Assembly (NCBI RefSeq): GCF_905220565.1
Contig: NC_059407.1
Coordinates: forward strand, 1,302,001 to 1,366,000
Origin: Melitaea cinxia
Lineage: Eukaryota; Arthropoda; Insecta; Lepidoptera; Nymphalidae
Direction of reading: 5' to 3'
Length of the DNA: 64,000 nucleotides
The notes beneath the pieces were generated by a model. The model searched no databases. It was not told the DNA's origin and saw only the letters and a program-made list of their open reading frames with translations. Shown here in pieces: positions 58,775 through 64,000 of the stretch. Position numbers and translations under genes: made by a program. Position 1 is the stretch's first letter. Each line of letters starts with the position of its first letter.

Positions 58775-59285
58775 ATTATTTATTGCACATAGATGCGCAT
58801 ATAAGAATTATTAACAATGTATTAACTTATTATTATTAGAATTAGAAAGAGGAAATTGCATAATAATTTATAATTTTATAACACTGTAATAATATTGTGA
58901 AAGGTTGTAAGGTTACGAAGCATAAAACAACATTGTATGTTAGTGAAACTTCGTGACAAATTTTCTCAGAATACGTGTAATATTTATAAAATATATGCAA
59001 TAATAACGCTTTAAATATTTGTTTGAACACTTAGAATAAACGCTAGTCATATTACCATATCTTTTAGATTACCAGATTCACCCATATAGCTTTGAAACTC
59101 ATATAGCCGTCAAGTTTAATGTACGTCTACAAATAGGTGAGAATGTTAGCCTAGGATTAGTGTCGTCGAATTATTTAAAATATCGATTTAATTTAGAAGC
59201 GGTGAGCGATTTTGTGTAATCGATTACTTCATGTATACAACATTGAACAATTGAATTTTTAAAAAATATTTCTTTCCGGTTTAAA
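58775..59285. other. AT-rich stretch, nothing recognised
   Basis: No supported gene or shared repeat copy. Confidence 0.45.
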
Positions 59286-59288
59286 TGT

Positions 59289-59438
59289 GGTCTCCCAGTC
59301 ATCCCGTGCCTCGAAAAGCAAGTTAAGTTCAAAGCGGTCGTTACCTTTAATAAGAAATATGTCCACTAACCCGCATTTCTCCTACATAGTGTAAAAAGCC
59401 TATACCAGTACCAAGCAGTGGGATCTTACAGACTAAAT
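59289..59438 (+). mobile_element. SINE family A 3' fragment
   Basis: It lacks the tRNA-like head. It keeps ggtctccca..ccgtgcctcg, ctaacccgcatt, ctcctacata and the end agcagtgggatcttacagactaaatcaat. Confidence 0.5.
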
Positions 59439-59439
59439 C

Positions 59440-60149
59440 AATCAATCATGTTCACAATCCTACAAATAATGTAAGTCGTACAATCTTTAATGTACGACTA
59501 AAGTGCGAAAAAAGACATAATCTTGTTACTTAAGCCACACAGATCTGTGGGTGGCTACGAGCTATAGGAATAAAATCATCATTCCCATTCGCATAGGAAT
59601 TGAGACGCGACGCGATAATCGCATTGACGCGTTTGCCTTATTGACTTGAAACTGGTACATAAATTAAAAATATTATGGACCAGAATCGCGTAATGCATTT
59701 TCATATTTATATCCATACTTTTCTTGACCGCTTCATAGAATACATTTCGTTTTTAACGATCTAGCTTGCGTCGTTTTCCTTTATGATTGCCTAATAATTT
59801 TCTCGTTAAAGTAGTCTTCTTGTCTTTGCTTCGTGATTCGTACATAATGTTTTGTTTTTTATTTGTGTACGCGTTATTTGATAATACTGGTAGCGTGATT
59901 ACAATCGAGTTTTGTGTTTTATGTTTTAACGCCGTGTTGGCGTTATTGAAGTAATTACATTTTTTTGTATTAAATAAATCGTTTCGTGCAGAAATTAATT
60001 TTTTATTCTATATCTGCTCAGTTTTATGGTACTGTACTAATGTACATATGAAAATATTATCAAAGTATTTACTTTTTAAACTTGTAATAAAATCACATCT
60101 TCCCCCTTCCATCTATTCGGTAAATAATTCTATTATTAATTAAAGAAAA

Positions 60150-60150
<1 letters not shown>
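59440..60150. other. Unique-looking stretch, nothing recognised
   Basis: No supported gene or shared repeat copy. Confidence 0.45.

Positions 60151-60151
<1 letters not shown>

Positions 60152-60192
<41 letters not shown>
60152..60192. repeat. (TA)n microsatellite
   Basis: About 20 TA units. Confidence 0.9.
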
Positions 60193-60195
<3 letters not shown>

Positions 60196-60277
60196 AGTTG
60201 GTAACGCTTATGTCAAAAATGTTTAAGCATTACCATTTATTTATTGATTTATAACTTAACAGACATAGACGCATTTT

Positions 60278-60511
60278 TGAAATAAAACTTCTTTACGAAC
60301 GCTTAACTTGGGGAGTAAGCTGGTGAATACGTTACGAGAGCGTTATTAAAAGTGTGATCGGGCGAGACGAACAGAGCAAGAGAGAGGTGCGAACACACAT
60401 TTTATTTCTCTCTTTCTCTCATAGCCACTTATGTTTTGCATATCTTAGACACAGTGCAAGCCTTTTGCAGGCCTATAGCTAAGAAAGTTTTAGTCGTGTG
60501 GTCTAAAGCAC
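60278..60511 (-). mobile_element. MITE-like repeat family D, inverted
   Basis: It reads from gaaataaaacttctttacg through ggggagtaagctggtgaa to agtcgtgtggtctaaagca. It is the inverse of the copy at 29750. Confidence 0.55.
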
Positions 60512-60514
60512 AGT

Positions 60515-61040
60515 CGTTTTTTATTTATCGACTACTAACTGTACGCTAAAAATCGCATCGAAATCCTTTATAGCCTATAATATTTTTAAATAATCAATAT
60601 AAAAACAAACAAAAAATACATATATACTGATCGAAGAGGCTAATCCTTGATTTACGTATACAATATTTGCAAATAAAAAAATAAATCATCCTCATTTTAC
60701 AAATTAAATGTTAATTGCTTTTGTGACATAAAGAGATATAATAATTTCAATATATCTGTCCCATATAGAATTATTGGTAGCAGAAACAATTTTCGCCTTT
60801 AATTGCAAACGCCTCAACCCGTTAATATTACGGGCGAATTTTAATGAACTAGTTATATAAGGGTTGGTTCAGATTGAGAATAAGACACATCGACTTTTAA
60901 TTTATTGTTAACAGTTAATTTATTTTTATTTTAATATTGTTATGGTACATCTAATATACATATGCATTAAAATTATATTATTAATACCTGTGCCCCGCGG
61001 TTTTAACTGCATCAATTTAAGGAAAAATCTTCCTAACTGA
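60515..61040. other. AT-rich stretch, nothing recognised
   Basis: gtgccccgcggttttaactgc at about 60991 may be a worn Helitron-like end. No gene. Confidence 0.4.
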
Positions 61041-61044
61041 GATT

Positions 61045-61290
61045 AACCACAGCAAGAAATATCCTGCTCAAAATCTGCAGCAACCCGAATAGAGAAGTAC
61101 TTTGACCTTACAGAAACTGTTGCGTTCCTGTGGTGCAAAAGTAACTAGAGCTTCTAGGTGGGATTCGGAGTAGACTCGTCAACGCGTTTGTGATGCTTCT
61201 GGTGTTGCAGGCGTCTATAAGCTACGGTAATTGCTTACCGTCAGGTGAGCTGTACACTTCTTTGCCGACCCAGTTGTATAAAAAAATCAA
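61045..61290 (+). mobile_element. Family C repeat
   Basis: It runs from ccacagcaagaaatatcctgctc through caacgcgtttgtgatgcttctgg and cgtcaggtgagctg to tgccgacccagttgtataaaaaa. Confidence 0.6.
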
Positions 61291-61299
61291 AATATAATA

Positions 61300-61436
61300 T
61301 ATAGGTCTATAGTCTTCCTCGGTGGACGGACGATCCAACACAAAAAAGATTTTTTTAATTCGAACCAATGGTTCCCGAGATTAGCGCGTATAAACAAACA
61401 AACAAACTTTTCAGCTTTATAATATTAATATAGATC
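61300..61436 (-). mobile_element. Helitron-like fragment, inverted
   Basis: It has ggtctatagtcttcctcggtgg and aacttttcagctttataatattaatatagat, the inverse of the 10660 family. The CTAGT end is missing. Confidence 0.42.
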
Positions 61437-61439
61437 AAC

Positions 61440-62270
61440 TCAGTTGTAATTAACTTTTTATGCAATAGTTAAACATAATATAAGTAACGTAGCAGCGATG
61501 CTGTTTTTATATGATGTGAACAAAAATCGTAATAGAGGGAACCTATGCTTAGATGTGTGATGCATGTAGTTATGAAATAGCGCAACTGGCTAGGTATAAT
61601 TTTTATGTGATAGTATGATTTTTTTCATGAGTATGTCCCTATTAAAAAAAATAGTTTTCTTTACTTTATATTACGTAACACAGTTATTTTTTTTTTTTTT
61701 TTTTGAAAAATTAACGACATGTTTTTAAATCAATAATTACGTATGGTTAAAACTTTTTACCGTTGTAATCTCAGCCTTACGTTTGCTTTTACTCATACTG
61801 CGATAAATGACCATTAATTGTAACAATGTTTTAAAAATTGCCGGAACACGAAGGGCTACAATCGGTAACCGAATCTGTTATTAATACAGGAGGAGGTTCT
61901 TAAATCAAGTGTATTTTTTATATGTGTTACCTCATAACTTTTAACGGGTCTATAGACCCCCAGTCAGAACGAAGTTCCTTTCGCTTTTCGGTGTATAGTA
62001 TAGTAAATGTTTGCTGTACAGTCATAATTTATATTGAAAAATTTAAATCATTTAATGTAAAGAGTAAAGAGTATGTGTAAAAAGCAGAAAGCTGTACATG
62101 AAATAAAAAATTAAAAAATAAATAAATAAAAAACAAAAACGATAAATGAATTATTGAATGATGGAGGTTAATTAAGTTAATAATAAATAAAAGTTTAAGA
62201 AATGTATACATTTTAATTTATGAGCGCGAGATAAGAAAATTCTTTCAATAACTCATTGTTTAATTGTAAG
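61440..62270. other. AT-rich stretch with a poly-T run
   Basis: A run of about 17 T lies at 61687. No supported gene. Confidence 0.45.
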
Positions 62271-62274
62271 CTAG

Positions 62275-62400
62275 TGCCTGTCGTGTTTGATAATTATTTT
62301 TTGAGTTATCTTTGATAATGCGTATTTAATTGACGGTAGTGATGTACTCATTTTAATACTTTTTGATGTGAATTGAAGTTGTTTATTTTAATTAAAAAAA
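62275..62400 (-). repeat. Interspersed repeat family G fragment, inverted
   Basis: It has gcctgtcgtgtttgataattattttttgagttatctttgataatgcg and gtgaattgaagttg. It is diverged. Confidence 0.38.
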
Positions 62401-63400
62401 TATATTTGAATGACGTACTAATTTTTGTTTTTTTTTTTTTTTTAATATTCTTTGTGCAATATTCTTGACGTAGCTTTCTATTTCTCACGCGTTTAGCATC
62501 GATGTTTTTATTGCTTTACATTAGTTAATTGGTCATAAACGTAACTGATCTATTTTAATGAGTCATAGAATGATATTTTATAGCCAATCTTAATAAGTAC
62601 CCTTTATGTTCACAACTGTAGATTACTATTTACAGCTGTAAAATAAGTTTCATTACTCTGGCACCTAGTAAAAAGGTATGCATTTATTAAAGTGCTCGAC
62701 CAATTAATAACTTTTTTATAAACGCTTAAATGAAAGTCGTGTACTATTCTGATATTCGATATTCTGTCTAATATTCGATATTATTAGATTTTGTCTCCCT
62801 TTTTAGGGTCTATTTTAGGACCCAGAATTCATGACTTTTGTAATACAAAGTTTTAAAAATAAATATATCCGTCTTATTTATTGAAAAACTTGTAAATTTT
62901 TAATATATTTAAAGATTATACAGTAAATAGTAAGCGGCATGGTTGTTATAGACGCTTGCAAAACCAGAAGCAAGCACGTTATCGTCCCTATCCCCAATCC
63001 CTTGATAATGTTTTAGTTTTTTTTCTTTCATTTTTTTTTATCAAAGTATTAAGTAATCATTTTACCATTCATATACAATGTATGAATTCAGAATATTGTT
63101 TTACGCTAGTCATAGTAAACTAACTTTCTATAAATTTCTACCCGAAGCTATAACTTATCTCTCTTGAGCATATTCTTAAGTTTAATTAAAATATATAATA
63201 TTACTTGAGCTAGTTATTAGTTATCGAGATAATAAAGCTTTCACTAGACTAGCTTTGCATATAATATAACAGTTTTAAAAAAAGTAGATCTGAGCTTAGC
63301 TTTTATTAGCTATAGATCAAAAGTCATAAGCTAATTGATATCAAAAAATTCATATTATGTTATCATAAGTTACGCATGTAATATTACAGAACATACATAT
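62401..63400. other. AT-rich stretch, nothing recognised
   Basis: Apart from the short family C fragment at 62938 there is no supported feature. Confidence 0.42.
62938..63003 (-). mobile_element. Family C fragment
   Basis: It has ggttgttatagacgcttgcaaaaccagaagc and ccctatccccaatccc. Confidence 0.38.
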
Positions 63401-63401
63401 T

Positions 63402-63560
63402 AAGTAGCTGCTGTGCCCTGCGCTTTCACACTCATTACTTTGTGGCATATACTGGCCCATAGCGTTCCTCAGTAAATGGACCATCAAACAAAAAAATCCC
63501 CGGGATTGACACGTTTAAGCAAACAAATTTTTCAGCTTTATTATCAGTATTAATTACTAG
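63402..63560 (-). mobile_element. Helitron-like copy, inverted
   Basis: It starts agtagctgctgtgccctgcg (inverse of the cagCTAGT end, damaged). It contains gcgttcctcagtaaatgg and atttttcagctttattatcagtattaat. Confidence 0.4.
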
Positions 63561-63657
63561 TGTAGTGAATTCGATCAATTATCAAAAATAAATAAATAAA
63601 AAGATGATGATAAAAAAGTTGAACTGACTGTCATTTTCTGTGATGTAATCGTCATTA

Positions 63658-63973
63658 CTGTGTAGCTACGGTACTAAAGAATATAGCCAACCTCTCTCTT
63701 CCCGTGGGTGTCGTAAGAGGCGACGAAGGGATAACACAGTTCCGCTACTACCTTGGAACTTAAAAGGCCGACCGGTGGCGGGATAACCATCCAACTGCTG
63801 GCTTTGAAATACACAGGCCGAAGACGGACAGCGTGCGACATAGCCAGTCCTGCGGTCATCGATCCACCTGCCCAGCGTGGTGACTATGGGCAACACACAT
63901 GAGTTTACGTTAATTTTGGCGTAAACTTGTGCAGGCCTATGTCCAGCTGTGGACTGTATAGGCTGTAATGATG
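63658..63973 (+). mobile_element. Retroposon family B, full 5' end, with target duplication
   Basis: AATCGTCATTA flanks it at 63647-63657 and 63974-63984. A small internal deletion removes part of the gggcagcagcgtcttcgg block. Confidence 0.8.
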
Positions 63974-64000
63974 AATCGTCATTAAATTAAAAGAAACGTT

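Noticed and set aside
1..64000. CRISPR array, operon or phage
   Set aside because: No regularly spaced identical repeats and no dense same-strand genes; spliced genes, SINEs and microsatellites show eukaryotic nuclear DNA.

Overview
The window looks like a piece of a nuclear insect genome, most probably from a moth or butterfly. It is AT-rich, almost free of long open frames, and crowded with short interspersed repeats. Several carry sequences I associate with Lepidoptera: tRNA-headed SINEs, retroposons with a 'GGCCTATGTCCAGCAGTGGACTG' type 3' end and a GATGAT tail, Helitron-like ends in CTAGT, and fold-back MITEs. I see no prokaryotic gene arrangement, no rRNA gene and no functional tRNA gene. 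The lineage call rests on remembered repeat character, not on a search.

The standout is a complete hAT-superfamily DNA transposon at 46229-50947 (4,719 bp). It has an exact 8-bp target-site duplication (GGTAAAAG at 46221-46228 and 50948-50955) and terminal inverted repeats starting CAAGGCTCGG. Copies of the palindrome AACCGGTT lie near both ends. It holds two convergent, intron-containing genes. On the minus strand, a two-exon gene (50595 to 48406) encodes an apparently intact 611-residue transposase: BED zinc finger split by the intron, RNase H-like acidic residues, CxxH and PTRW motifs, and a C-terminal hATC domain. On the plus strand, starting about 250 bp inside the other end, a three-exon gene (46476 to 47129) would encode a 155-residue acidic protein with a BESS-like C-terminal motif. 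A second gene of this kind is not part of the usual one-gene hAT layout and is the best candidate for something undescribed.

The only convincing sign of a host gene is a GC- and CpG-rich block at about 19.8-20.7 kb with two TATA-like motifs. It is followed by a possible first coding exon (ATG at 20808, 16 codons) ending at a consensus GTAAGT donor, and a second strong donor lies at 20361. If this is a promoter with its first exon, much of the sequence to the right may be intron. Weak coding-like frames of unknown identity occur at 41.6 kb and between 52.5 and 55.2 kb.

Layout: 0-10 kb is repeats in AT-rich DNA, including a SINE inside another repeat at 1.6 kb. 10-19 kb holds Helitron-like fragments, SINEs, a 158-bp tandem duplication and a MITE. 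19.7-20.9 kb is the promoter-like block. 21-46 kb is intron-like or intergenic DNA with retroposons, several having clear 9-13 bp target duplications. 46.2-50.95 kb is the hAT element. 51-64 kb is further AT-rich DNA with microsatellites, a dead LINE reverse-transcriptase fragment at 57.8 kb and more retroposons. The repeat families are called A to J here for cross-reference only.
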